Below, piece after piece: positions 25,089 to 34,147 of a stretch of DNA of 64,000 nucleotides (position 1 is its first letter; each line of letters opens with the position of its first letter). Both the position numbers and the translations under genes were made by a program. The DNA comes from an uncultured Clostridia bacterium. GTDB lineage: Bacteria > Bacillota > Clostridia > Oscillospirales > Acutalibacteraceae. The stretch is from contig CALHND010000005.1 in assembly GCA_938034875.1 (NCBI GenBank), forward strand, positions 227,484-291,483, read 5' to 3'. The notes beneath the pieces were generated by a model, which ran no database searches, was not told the DNA's origin, and saw only the letters and a list, made by a program, of their open reading frames with translations.

Positions 25089-28004
25089 ATGTATATTGAG
25101 GGCATTTATCTAAATACAGATGTTGATACCACTTTTGACAACATGATGAGCTCCATCGCTGACTACACCGGCAGCGTAAAAACAGAGTCACCAAAGGAGT
25201 TTCTGAAAACGCTTGCCGCCGCGGTTGAGCGGTCAAAAATTATTATGGCGCTCGGTCCGCTAAACGGCAAAAATGGACTCATTAACATTATGTCAAAAGG
25301 TCTCAACCTGCCGATGACCGCTGTCGACTGGAAAACGATGGGGATAGCTCCGATAATAGACACCCTTTTACCAAAGGGTGCTGTTCCTCTGCTGTCTAGT
25401 GACGATGAAATCGTCGGAATGATCCTTGAAAGCGGCAGCCAAAGCATTATTGTTCTAAGCGATAGCATCGATAAACGTTCAGAAACGCTAGAAATATACA
25501 TTGAGCCGTATATCGGAGCAAAATCACTAGAGCAGGAAACCAGCAAAACAGTGCTTTGTCACAGCGCTGATAGTGCGGTTTTGGAAGATCAAAATGCTCA
25601 AAGTTTTGCTGAAGAAAGCGGCTATGTTGACCTTGGTGAAAATACATTTGATCAGTTCTATGCTCCTGAGCCTCAATATACTGACGCCCCAGAATATACA
25701 GATGATCCTTATATTTACGATGATTTTGAGGAAGAGCCGATTATAAATCTTGACGAAATATTTGACATCAAAGCATCAGGAAACCATATCGGATTCATTG
25801 AAGAGGAAGATTTTATCCTTGAAGAAGAGCCGAAAAAGGTAAAAAAACATAAAACGAACCCCAAGTTTACAATTTCCTTTCTTGCGCTGCTGCTTGTGGC
25901 AACTATAATTGCAGGATATTTTGGATATACGGGTTACTATATGCCCAACAAGTGCCGTGAGGACTATATTACGCTGCGCGGATACAAAGAAGATATGGGT
26001 GACGGCAAGCTGCCCGAGGGAAAAGACATTGTCCAGTACGGAAAGCTGTATCAAATAAACAACGATATGATAGGCTGGCTAAATATTGCCGACACAAAAA
26101 TTGACTATCCTGTTGTCAGCGCCGCCGTAACGGGCGCCGAGCATTATAAAAAACATACGTTTTCGGGTGTGTACGGAAGCTACGGCACTCCCTATATTAA
26201 CGATAAATACGATATTCACGAATCATATCCGTTAAATCTTGCTATTTTTGGCAACAACACCGGTGACGGTGAAATGTTTAGTGAACTTGAAAACTATCTT
26301 GATCTTGAGTTTTACAAAAGCCACCCGATCATCACCATGAATTCAATTTTTTACGACGATTCATGGAAAATTGTAAGCATTATGCCCATGGATAAAAGCC
26401 TCACTACTGCGGCTATTGACTACACATACAACTACACAAAAGAAACCTCGATTAGTAAAGATTACATTAATGCGCTCACCACATACTCCTTTATAAACTG
26501 TGCCGATACAGCCGACACAGACGATTATTTGCTAACTCTTATAACTCCATATTCTAAGGACAGCGATATTAACATTGTCGTTACAGCCCGACGTGTACGA
26601 GAAAATGAGTCGGCAGTTACTAACACTGACAGTGCTTCGTACAACAGCTCGGCAAAAATGGCCAGCACTGTTACCACAGCTATTGGTGACAATGCAACCA
26701 CTGAGGATTATTTCAGCTTCTTTTCTAACAAAAAATTGAATGGTCAACCCTTTGCTCGCTCTGTGCACGCTACTAAAGGCTTGACCTTGGACCATTATCA
26801 ATCCATCATTCCGTCTGCCCAGTCATATTTGAGCGACTTTTTGGGAGAAAATGCATACGGCGACATTTCTCAGGCTATCATTTCTCAAACAGTAGTTAAC
26901 GGCGACAACCAAACCGGCAGAGATTTAGATGTCGGAAATTCAAACCAAGATTTGGAAATTATAGTTTTACCATCAGACAAAAATACATCATCCAACAAAA
27001 ATACATCATCAAACAAAAACACATCATCAAACAAAAACACTTCATCTAATAAACCGACATCAAGCTTGCCTAATGCACCTCAATCAGACAGCCAGACTTC
27101 TACTCCGGGAAGCAGTGCATCGTCGCCAAAAAATGATCAGTCAAGCACAACGCCCGATAATCCCGATAATTCTTCATCTTCATCAGACAATTTGCTCTAT
27201 TATGACCCTGATTACAAAAGTGGCATAACATTGCATATTACAACATCAAGTGGCAATTCCTATACTGGTGATGCTGTTGATTTAATAGCCGAAATAGTTG
27301 AGGCAGAAATGGGTTCGCGTTACTCTGTCGAAGCGCTAAAAGCGCAGGCAGTCGCGGCATTTACCTATGTTGTATATCACGGCGGCACCAAAAGCTTCGT
27401 TGATGCCCCCCTAAAGGAAGCTTCGCTTATATCAAAGGCCGCTACTCAGGCGGTAATAGGCGAAATAATACAATATGACGGCAAAAACATTAACGCTGTG
27501 TACAGTGCATGCGCAGCAGGCTATTCCGCCGACGCAAGCACAATATGGGGCAGTAAAATTCCATATCTCGTTTCAGTTGATTCGCCCTATGATTACGAAA
27601 GCTCAAAATTTAAAAAGGTTAACACTTTTACACCTGAACAGGTTGTGAAAATAGTTGATAACAAGTTCAAAATTGACATAACTAAGAATGCGGATAAAAA
27701 CAAATGGTTTAATTTGACATATGATGCCAACAATAAGTATGTTTCCGGTGTTGTTTTCGGAAACGAAACCAAAAGCATTCGTGGAAACAATGTCTATTCA
27801 AAATTTAACCTTGGCTCAGCTGCTTTTACAGTCGAATACGACAGCGTAAAAAAAGTATTTGTAATGACAAGCTATGGTTGGGGACACGGTGTAGGCATGA
27901 GCCAGATTGGTGCAAACGGCTATGCAAAAAGCGGTTATACCTATAAGCAAATTTTAAAACATTACTATTCAGGAATTGATATAGTAAATTATAAAGCAAA
28001 TTAG
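25089..28004 (+). CDS. Pseudo-sortase fused to SpoIID domain
   Basis: A 971-residue protein. Residues 1-255 are cytoplasmic; VGMILESGSQSIIVLSD near 115-135 resembles the tail of CinA/MoCF-type domains (weak). A membrane helix lies at ~260-284. Residues ~300-510 align with the sortase encoded upstream, but all three catalytic residues differ: His to Asn (N389 in FGNNTGD), Cys to Pro (P487 in LITPYSK) and Arg to Asn (in DINIVVTARR). A SNKNTS repeat and Ser-rich linker (~630-700) lead to a SpoIID/LytB domain (~711-971) with AEIVEAEMGSRY, ALKAQAVAAFTY and YGWGHGVGMSQIGANGYA. SpoIID cleaves glycan strands lacking stem peptides. Confidence 0.88.
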   Translation: MYIEGIYLNTDVDTTFDNMMSSIADYTGSVKTESPKEFLKTLAAAVERSKIIMALGPLNGKNGLINIMSKGLNLPMTAVDWKTMGIAPIIDTLLPKGAVPLLSSDDEIVGMILESGSQSIIVLSDSIDKRSETLEIYIEPYIGAKSLEQETSKTVLCHSADSAVLEDQNAQSFAEESGYVDLGENTFDQFYAPEPQYTDAPEYTDDPYIYDDFEEEPIINLDEIFDIKASGNHIGFIEEEDFILEEEPKKVKKHKTNPKFTISFLALLLVATIIAGYFGYTGYYMPNKCREDYITLRGYKEDMGDGKLPEGKDIVQYGKLYQINNDMIGWLNIADTKIDYPVVSAAVTGAEHYKKHTFSGVYGSYGTPYINDKYDIHESYPLNLAIFGNNTGDGEMFSELENYLDLEFYKSHPIITMNSIFYDDSWKIVSIMPMDKSLTTAAIDYTYNYTKETSISKDYINALTTYSFINCADTADTDDYLLTLITPYSKDSDINIVVTARRVRENESAVTNTDSASYNSSAKMASTVTTAIGDNATTEDYFSFFSNKKLNGQPFARSVHATKGLTLDHYQSIIPSAQSYLSDFLGENAYGDISQAIISQTVVNGDNQTGRDLDVGNSNQDLEIIVLPSDKNTSSNKNTSSNKNTSSNKNTSSNKPTSSLPNAPQSDSQTSTPGSSASSPKNDQSSTTPDNPDNSSSSSDNLLYYDPDYKSGITLHITTSSGNSYTGDAVDLIAEIVEAEMGSRYSVEALKAQAVAAFTYVVYHGGTKSFVDAPLKEASLISKAATQAVIGEIIQYDGKNINAVYSACAAGYSADASTIWGSKIPYLVSVDSPYDYESSKFKKVNTFTPEQVVKIVDNKFKIDITKNADKNKWFNLTYDANNKYVSGVVFGNETKSIRGNNVYSKFNLGSAAFTVEYDSVKKVFVMTSYGWGHGVGMSQIGANGYAKSGYTYKQILKHYYSGIDIVNYKAN

Positions 28005-28014
28005 GAGATAATTA

Positions 28015-28512
28015 ATGCAGGAAGCGATACAGCAATTCCTTGAAAAGTTTTTTACGCCCGAATCTGTGGTAGCGGTGCTGTCGTTAATTCCGGTATCGGA
28101 AATCCGCGGCGCTCTTATTGCTGCTCGGGCATATGACCTGAATGTAATATACGCATTTATAATCGGGTTTATTGGCAATATGCTTCCTGTACCGTTCATA
28201 TTGCTGTTTATTCGAAAAATCTTTGACTGGATGAAAAAAATCCCGAAGCTTGGTCCTATTGTAGACCGTCTGCTTGCGCGAGCTGACAGAAAATGCAGTG
28301 CTTTGGGCAAATATGAACTATGGGGTTTATTCATCTTTGTGGCAATACCGCTGCCGGGCACCGGTGCTTGGACAGGCGCATTAGTCGCAAATGTTGCAAA
28401 CATGCGCTTTAAAAAATCATTGCCCATAATAGCTCTGGGCGTTTTTGTCGCCGGACTGATTATGTCCTTTATACTTTATTTTATCCCGTGGCTTATTGCC
28501 ACCGTATTTTAA
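28015..28512 (+). CDS. COG2426 small multidrug export family membrane protein
   Basis: A 165-residue protein with four to five membrane helices. SLIPVSEIRGALIAAR near residue 24 and IPLPGTGAWTGALVA near 113 are the two conserved repeats of this family (Sm_multidrug_ex, COG2426), which belongs to the wider DedA-like/inverted-repeat membrane fold. Actual transport activity is poorly established. AGGAG precedes the ATG; the gene is ten bases after the pseudo-sortase. Confidence 0.85.
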   Translation: MQEAIQQFLEKFFTPESVVAVLSLIPVSEIRGALIAARAYDLNVIYAFIIGFIGNMLPVPFILLFIRKIFDWMKKIPKLGPIVDRLLARADRKCSALGKYELWGLFIFVAIPLPGTGAWTGALVANVANMRFKKSLPIIALGVFVAGLIMSFILYFIPWLIATVF

Positions 28513-28533
28513 ACCGAAAGTGAGGACTCCGTA

Positions 28534-28884
28534 ATGAGCGAAACATGCTGTGTTCATTCAGAAAGAGTTAGCCGCACACTTAAAAAAATGCCAAGGCAAG
28601 AAACCTTATACGACCTTGCCGAGCTATATAAAATGTTTGGTGACTCAACACGCGTGAGCATACTATGCGTGCTGATCGATGGTGAAATGTGCGTTGGAGA
28701 TATAGCCGCTACTTTAACTATGGGTCAGTCAGCAATTTCTCACCAGCTTCGTTTGCTGCGTTCGTCCGGTTTAGTGCGATCACGCCGCGACGGTAAAACC
28801 GTTTATTACTCACTTGCCGACAGCCATGTACATGATATATTCTCGCTTGGCCTTGAGCATGTTATGGAAAAGGAGACCCTCTAA
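28534..28884 (+). CDS. ArsR/SmtB-family zinc-sensor-type repressor
   Basis: A 116-residue winged-helix regulator. The recognition helix is GQSAISHQLRLLRSSG (residues ~64-79) and the wing is VRSRRDGKTVYYSL. The C-terminal helix carries D96, H98, H109 and E112, spaced exactly as the alpha-5 zinc ligands of SmtB/CzrA (D-x-H, then H-x-x-E), so Zn(II) sensing is a strong inference. Cysteines at 5, 6 and 53 recall the alpha-3N site of CadC, but that site is incomplete. Its stop overlaps the next ATG (TAATG), coupling it to a zinc-finger membrane protein. No metal pump is next to it. Confidence 0.9.
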   Translation: MSETCCVHSERVSRTLKKMPRQETLYDLAELYKMFGDSTRVSILCVLIDGEMCVGDIAATLTMGQSAISHQLRLLRSSGLVRSRRDGKTVYYSLADSHVHDIFSLGLEHVMEKETL

Positions 28885-29879
28885 TGATTGATAACCATAA
28901 GCAGTGTGTCTTTTGTAAAGCACTGCTTTTCGAAGATGATGATGTGGTTTATTGCCACATTTGCGGAGCACCCCATCACCATGAATGTTATAATTCGTGC
29001 GGTCATTGTGCTGTGGAACAGTACCATGGCACCAAAAATGAGTACAACCCCCACCCCGAAAATAATGAGAAAAAACAAGAGGGCATCCCTCTTAACCGCG
29101 AGGGGCACACTTGCCGCCGCTGTGGTAAAGTGAGCAGCATGGATACAATATTCTGCCCGTACTGCGGCACGCTGTTTTCCGATGGTAAAAATCAAACCTC
29201 TGCAAGTGCCGACATTGACGCAGGTTCGCCCTACTCCATTGCAATTGATTTACTTGGCGGTATAGATAAAAATGCAAAAATCGACGATATAGAGGTAATA
29301 GAAATTGCCTCATTTGTACGGGTTAACACCCGTCGATATATACCGCTTTTTGCATCAATGGCTGAGCATAAAAACAAAAAAGGATGGAACTGGTCAGCCT
29401 TTATTTTTCCTGCCGCATGGAATGCATACCGCAAAAACTATATTGCCGCTGGCGTGTTTATGGCATTGCTTTTTTCTGCACTGTGCCTTGTCAGCTCGCT
29501 TGTATTTGCGCTAAACAGCTATGTTGCCACGTTACCAGTTGATGCCGCATTAACTACATCGGTGCTTGCTGATGCATTTGCCTCGGTAAGTACGCCGCAC
29601 TGGTTGCTTTTCGGTGTTGGCCTCATAATTGACTTTTTATCACGAATTGTCAGCGCATTATATGGCGACTACTGGTACAAAACCAGAGCTTTTGAAAAAA
29701 TTAAACAAATAAAATCTGACGATGAAGTGGAAAATGTTGCTCAAGAGCTGCAAATTAAAGGCGGAGTAAACCAATTGCTCGGTATGATTACGCTTTATCC
29801 GTCAGTTTTGCTGCTATATCAATGTGCCACCCTGCTAATGCAAATATTTTCGTGGTTTATGTCCGGCGGAATGATGTGA
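28884..29879 (+). CDS. Prokaryotic RING-type zinc-finger membrane protein
   Basis: A 331-residue protein. Residues 8-42 contain C8/C11, C24/C27, H32/C35 and C39/C42, a cross-brace pattern like prokaryotic RING family 1. A second zinc ribbon has C77/C80 and C91/C94. The C-terminal half carries a DUF2628-like part: a Trp-rich stretch HKNKKGWNWSAFIFPAAWNA, then three membrane helices (~190-215, 235-260, 300-325). The N-terminal fingers probably face the cytoplasm. Function unknown; translationally coupled to the SmtB-type regulator. Confidence 0.75.
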   Translation: MIDNHKQCVFCKALLFEDDDVVYCHICGAPHHHECYNSCGHCAVEQYHGTKNEYNPHPENNEKKQEGIPLNREGHTCRRCGKVSSMDTIFCPYCGTLFSDGKNQTSASADIDAGSPYSIAIDLLGGIDKNAKIDDIEVIEIASFVRVNTRRYIPLFASMAEHKNKKGWNWSAFIFPAAWNAYRKNYIAAGVFMALLFSALCLVSSLVFALNSYVATLPVDAALTTSVLADAFASVSTPHWLLFGVGLIIDFLSRIVSALYGDYWYKTRAFEKIKQIKSDDEVENVAQELQIKGGVNQLLGMITLYPSVLLLYQCATLLMQIFSWFMSGGMM

Positions 29880-29892
29880 AAGGGGTCGGAAA

Positions 29893-30672
29893 ATGAATAA
29901 TAAAATATGCCGCCGATGCGGCACTGAAAATCAGCCCGACTACATATTTTGTAAAAAATGTGGCTCACCTATTGAGGGCGATAATCCCCCGCCATACAGT
30001 AACGGACAAGCATATGGTCAGCAAGGATATGGTCAGCAAGCATTTCACACCGAAACAATTGACGGCGTCAAAATCAACGATGTAGCTATGTTCGTGGGCA
30101 AATCCGCGCCTAAATATATACCTAAATTTGAGCGTATGGAAATAACGGGCTCTTCCGTATCACCAAATTGGCTCATACTAATCTTGTCTATGCTCGTAAG
30201 TCCTTTGTTTGCTGCATTTTGGTTTGCAAGCAAACGCATGAATAAGATTGCTATTACAATTTTTACAATTATCAGCGCACTCGAAATTGCATTTTTTTAT
30301 TTTACCGTAAATGAATATATTTTGATGTTTTCTCAACTTTTAAGCAGTGGTGCTGATATAACTGAAATTGTTGCAAACTTACCCTTGTTAATTAGTAACG
30401 CACCGCAAAGCAACACAACAGTTATAATAGGTTACGTCTATAACTTAACTGGTTTGGTTGTGAGCGCTTTTTATGGTATGTTTGCAAATTACCAATATAA
30501 AAAGCACATTATAAAAACCATTAAATCAATAAAAGCCATAAATGAACAAGATTATTGCGCACAGCTTATAAAGCGTGGCGGCACACGCAACACGCTTTGG
30601 ATAGTTTTGCTTATTGTTTCTATACTTTCCAGATATATTATCTGTTTTGCGCTTTTTCAAACAATCTTTTAA
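29893..30672 (+). CDS. Zinc-ribbon membrane protein, related to upstream gene
   Basis: A 259-residue protein. An N-terminal zinc ribbon (CRRCGTENQPDYIFCKKCG, residues 5-23) is followed by a short YGQQGYGQQ repeat, then the same arrangement as the upstream gene: a segment VGKSAPKYIPKFERME like VNTRRYIPLFASMAE next door, Trp-containing SPNWLILILSML, and three to four membrane helices. It looks like a shortened paralogue that arose by duplication. AAAGGGG precedes the ATG by six bases. Confidence 0.75.
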   Translation: MNNKICRRCGTENQPDYIFCKKCGSPIEGDNPPPYSNGQAYGQQGYGQQAFHTETIDGVKINDVAMFVGKSAPKYIPKFERMEITGSSVSPNWLILILSMLVSPLFAAFWFASKRMNKIAITIFTIISALEIAFFYFTVNEYILMFSQLLSSGADITEIVANLPLLISNAPQSNTTVIIGYVYNLTGLVVSAFYGMFANYQYKKHIIKTIKSIKAINEQDYCAQLIKRGGTRNTLWIVLLIVSILSRYIICFALFQTIF

Positions 30673-30686
30673 AAGGAGAACATATA

Positions 30687-31571
30687 ATGACTGTAAAAAA
30701 GGCTGTTATACCCGCTGCCGGACTAGGCACGCGCGTTCTTCCCGCTTCAAAAGCGATGCCAAAGGAAATGCTTACAATCGTTGATAAACCTGCTATTCAG
30801 TATATTGTCGAGGAAGCCGTCAATTCAGGTATCACCGATATTTTGATTATAACAAACCGCGGAAAAGGTGTAATTGAGGACCATTTTGACCACTCATATG
30901 AGCTGGAAGCTAATTTGCGTGCAAAAGGCAGGGACGATACCGCCGATGACCTTGCCAAGTTAGCTAATATGGCTAACATCTATTTTTTGCGTCAAAAAGA
31001 GACTAAAGGACTCGGCCACGCAATTTTGCAGGCTCGTTCTTTCGTCGGAAATGATCCATTTGCCGTGCTTTACGGCGACGATGTTATCATAGGTGAAACC
31101 CCTGCAACCAAGCAGTTATGCGATGTTTACGACAAATACGGAAAAGGCGTTGCAGGTATAAAACCCTGCAAACGATCAGAAATTCACAAATATTGCTCGC
31201 TCGGTCTTGAACCTATTACTTGCATGGGCAGTTTTGACAATGTGTTTGAAGTTTACGACATGGTCGAAAAACCCACCGAAGAACAAATTATGTCGCTGTA
31301 CGCAATACTGGGCAGGTGCATTCTGACTCCTGAAATATTTGATATTCTGGAGCAAACAAAGCCGGGAACAAACGGTGAAATTCAGCTAACTGATGCTATG
31401 GCTCAGATTGCGCGCACAACTGGCATGATGGGATTTGAATTTGAAGGAAAGCGCTATGATATGGGCAACAAGCTCGGAATCATGGAGGCGCAGGTCGAAG
31501 TAGCTCTGAAACACGCCGAAATCGGAAACGATTTTAGAGCGTATCTGAAAAAATTAGCCGAAAGCCTATAA
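30687..31571 (+). CDS. galU: UTP-glucose-1-phosphate uridylyltransferase
   Basis: A 294-residue GalU. KAVIPAAGLGTRVLPASKAMPKEML-type N-terminus is the nucleotide-binding signature (G-x-G-T-R-x-LP), AVLYGDDVIIGE holds the metal-binding Asp, and VEKP and LTDAM are further family motifs. It makes UDP-glucose for surface polysaccharides and glycolipids. The ATG at 30687 has AAAAGGAG upstream; the frame is open further upstream but overlaps the previous gene. Confidence 0.97.
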   Translation: MTVKKAVIPAAGLGTRVLPASKAMPKEMLTIVDKPAIQYIVEEAVNSGITDILIITNRGKGVIEDHFDHSYELEANLRAKGRDDTADDLAKLANMANIYFLRQKETKGLGHAILQARSFVGNDPFAVLYGDDVIIGETPATKQLCDVYDKYGKGVAGIKPCKRSEIHKYCSLGLEPITCMGSFDNVFEVYDMVEKPTEEQIMSLYAILGRCILTPEIFDILEQTKPGTNGEIQLTDAMAQIARTTGMMGFEFEGKRYDMGNKLGIMEAQVEVALKHAEIGNDFRAYLKKLAESL

Positions 31572-31578
31572 TAATATT

Positions 31579-31628
31579 TAAAAAAAGCCCCGTTAGGAAT
31601 ACAGAATTTACTGCATTTCTAACGAGGC
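31579..31628 (-). terminator. Terminator for V-ATPase operon (minus strand)
   Basis: On the minus strand GCCTCGTTAGAAAT pairs with ATTCCTAACGGGGC and is followed by seven T and AT-rich sequence. In the plus direction there is no T-run after the stem. Confidence 0.75.
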
Positions 31629-31706
31629 AATTATTATGATCTAAAATCATTTGGTTGTAAAACTTTAGTTCTCAAACCAAAGTCTAAAAACTTTGAGTTT
31701 TAATGC

Positions 31707-31747
31707 AAAACCATCTTAGTTTTTTCGTAAAAAACTAAGATGGTTTT
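31707..31747. repeat. 19-bp perfect inverted repeat between convergent operons
   Basis: AAAACCATCTTAGTTTTTT and its exact complement flank a three-base loop. It lies between the ends of galU and ntpK and can end transcription from either side. Confidence 0.8.
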
Positions 31748-31784
31748 ATGCGTTGTTAATATTGGTAGCTGTCGTTTTTTGATC

Positions 31785-32210
31785 TTATCCTAAAGCTACC
31801 ATGCTGAAAACAAGTGCAAACAATGCAACGGTTTCGCAAAGGCCGACAACGGTGATGTACTGTGAGAAACCTTTTCCTGTTTCAGCTAGAGCATCTGCGC
31901 CTGCGGCACCTGCCTTACCCTGATAAACGGCCGAAAATGCCATTGCTAAACTCGAAGCGATTCCAACACCGAGCAAAAATGCAGGATCGGCAGTCGATGC
32001 CTTCATCTGCTGCATCAAAAGAAAGCCGTAAATGGTCTGCGTCAAGGGTGCACCGGCAAAAACAGTAAGAATAAACGGTGCTGCTTTATTGTTCATATAG
32101 CACTTTTTCCAAGCTCCAATTGATGCCTGACCTGCAATGCCGATACCGATAGATGAACCGATTGCGGCAATACCCATTGCCAAAGCTGTTGCCAATATTC
32201 CTAAATTCAT
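31785..32210 (-). CDS. ntpK: V-type ATPase subunit K (rotor ring)
   Basis: A 141-residue four-helix proteolipid, about 15 residues shorter than Enterococcus hirae NtpK. The ion site is visible: T57-Q58 in PLTQTIYGF, Q97 in AVYQGKAG and E126 in GLCETVALF match NtpK T64/Q65/Q110/E139 with constant offsets per half. That set marks Na+-binding rotors, so Na+ rather than H+ coupling is inferred. It is the last gene of the operon, 23 bases after subunit I. Confidence 0.94.
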   Translation of the reverse strand: MNLGILATALAMGIAAIGSSIGIGIAGQASIGAWKKCYMNNKAAPFILTVFAGAPLTQTIYGFLLMQQMKASTADPAFLLGVGIASSLAMAFSAVYQGKAGAAGADALAETGKGFSQYITVVGLCETVALFALVFSMVALG

Positions 32211-32233
32211 AATGATTCTCCTTTATAATCAAT

Positions 32234-34147
32234 TTATTCTTTAAAAGGTTTAAATTTATGTCCGCTCCAGGACATATCCAAATGTGACGAGAACTCTAAT
32301 GTGTTTAGTCTGATTCCATGAACGATAACAGATAGAACATTTAAAATCATATTCAGGCCGTGTCCAAATACGAGAAGAACGATAGCAAGTATCATAAACA
32401 TAAAGTTTCCAAGCAACGGTCCTGCCAGTTCGTTTACGGTAGCAGAGATTGCTGCACCAGCAAGTCCAACTGCCCAAAGTCGTATATACGAAACGATGTC
32501 AGAAAACACATTTACTACACCAAGTAATACTGACACGATATTGGTAAGGCTGGAAAGTATAGATTTTATAACGCTTCCTTCATAGTTTGAAAATACAAAA
32601 CTTAATATAAAACCTATTCCAATCAATGCTATAGCAACCGTTCCTACAGGAATTCCTGCAATTACGAGTCCAAAACTAAATACCGTGGGATTTACAACAA
32701 GGCTAAGCACCAAATAATAAATACCTAAAAGCTGTAATATTGCTCCAATATCACCAAGTATTTTAACCGAGCCTTTGTTTCTTACAGCACCCTTTATGTG
32801 AGCAACTGTAAGCTGTATCAGAGCCAGCGAGAAACAGAATATCTGTAGATTTTGAGCAGTGGTAAGCCCTGCTGCTCCGCTCGTCCAAAACGGGTACCAT
32901 ATCTTATCGGCATATACATTTGAAATTGCCGGTACTGATAAGCTTTGCAACCAATGCGGTAACTGCTGGGCAGAGAGACCAAACCAAGTACAGGTAAGCG
33001 TTCCCCACACAACTGTAGATAGACCGAAAAGACCTACAAGCAGAATGGCGGGTGAAATCGCCTTTTTGGATATAAGCGATTTTATAATCGGAATGGCTGC
33101 AACGGCACATATCAGCAGGCCGTATCCGCCGTCACCGAAAATAATACCAAAGAATATGAGTATAAACGCCAAAAACCAACCGGAAATGTCATACTCAAAA
33201 TATCCGGGAACGGTGCCCAAAAAGTCAGTCAGCGGATAAATAAGACTTACTAACTTATTGTTTTTAAGCTTGGTAGGTACATTATCCTCCTCGCTCGGAT
33301 CCTCCACAACAAGTCCCCAGGAATTACTTGCCGCAGTTTGTTTTAATCTGTCAACATTTTCGGACTCGATATAACCTTTAAAATAGGCAACAGAAACCGC
33401 TTTACTATTATCGGGCGATAGTTTTTCATATTCCATACCCGTAACAAAGGTTTCAAACTCCACTTCCTTTTCAAAGTCTTTTATCGCTCTTTTTATACTC
33501 TCAACATAACAGACATAGGATGTAATCTGCTCATCTATTTGATCAATTCGTGTGCTTAATTCGATATTTTTTTGTCTCATTTCGTCAGTGGACAATTGCG
33601 GCAATGCTAAACGGTAACCGCTTAATGAGGAAATGATTTTTTCCTCATCCTCCAAATCGGATTTGAGTAATAGGAATTTAACCGAGGATTTGTTTGTATT
33701 AAGCCTTATAGTTTTGACACTGTCAGGCAATGCTTCATACTCAGCTTTTGGCATCTCGTAAAAAGATATTTGAATTCCTTTTGACACCAAGTTGCTTATG
33801 CTGTTTGGGTCAATATTGCCCCAGCTTTTTAAGCGTTCAAGCTCTGCATTAAGTGAAATACGATCAGCCTGATATGCCTTTTTTTCCTCATCAAGAGATG
33901 CAATCTTGGCTGCAATGGACAGCGCCTCGGCAGCACTTGCTTCTTTTTGCTCTGCATTATTCTTTTTTCCGATGGTGAAAATCGCACTTTCAAGCAAAGC
34001 AATCTGCTCTTGAAGCTCTACAATTCTTTCGCCTGAACCTTCGGTTATTTGGATATGGACAATCCCTAATTTGCGAAGTTTTTTAAGAGTTTCCTCTTTT
34101 TTATCTCCCATAATAATGAGGGATACTTTTTTCATAGGCACGATCAT
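32234..34147 (-). CDS. ntpI: V-type ATPase subunit I
   Basis: A 637-residue stator subunit: a long coiled-coil N-terminal cytoplasmic half (residues ~1-310) and a C-terminal half with about seven membrane helices that forms the ion half-channels next to the K ring. IIFGDGGYG near residue 345, DIVSYIRLWAVGLAGA near 555 and the HGLNMILNVLSVIVHGIRLN segment are family features; the last includes the conserved Arg. The start overlaps the subunit D stop by four bases. Confidence 0.94.
   Translation of the reverse strand: MIVPMKKVSLIIMGDKKEETLKKLRKLGIVHIQITEGSGERIVELQEQIALLESAIFTIGKKNNAEQKEASAAEALSIAAKIASLDEEKKAYQADRISLNAELERLKSWGNIDPNSISNLVSKGIQISFYEMPKAEYEALPDSVKTIRLNTNKSSVKFLLLKSDLEDEEKIISSLSGYRLALPQLSTDEMRQKNIELSTRIDQIDEQITSYVCYVESIKRAIKDFEKEVEFETFVTGMEYEKLSPDNSKAVSVAYFKGYIESENVDRLKQTAASNSWGLVVEDPSEEDNVPTKLKNNKLVSLIYPLTDFLGTVPGYFEYDISGWFLAFILIFFGIIFGDGGYGLLICAVAAIPIIKSLISKKAISPAILLVGLFGLSTVVWGTLTCTWFGLSAQQLPHWLQSLSVPAISNVYADKIWYPFWTSGAAGLTTAQNLQIFCFSLALIQLTVAHIKGAVRNKGSVKILGDIGAILQLLGIYYLVLSLVVNPTVFSFGLVIAGIPVGTVAIALIGIGFILSFVFSNYEGSVIKSILSSLTNIVSVLLGVVNVFSDIVSYIRLWAVGLAGAAISATVNELAGPLLGNFMFMILAIVLLVFGHGLNMILNVLSVIVHGIRLNTLEFSSHLDMSWSGHKFKPFKE

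Noticed and set aside
26979..27060. Regular short repeats resembling a CRISPR or minisatellite
   Set aside because: They are in-frame SNKNTS codons in a protein linker, with no spacers.
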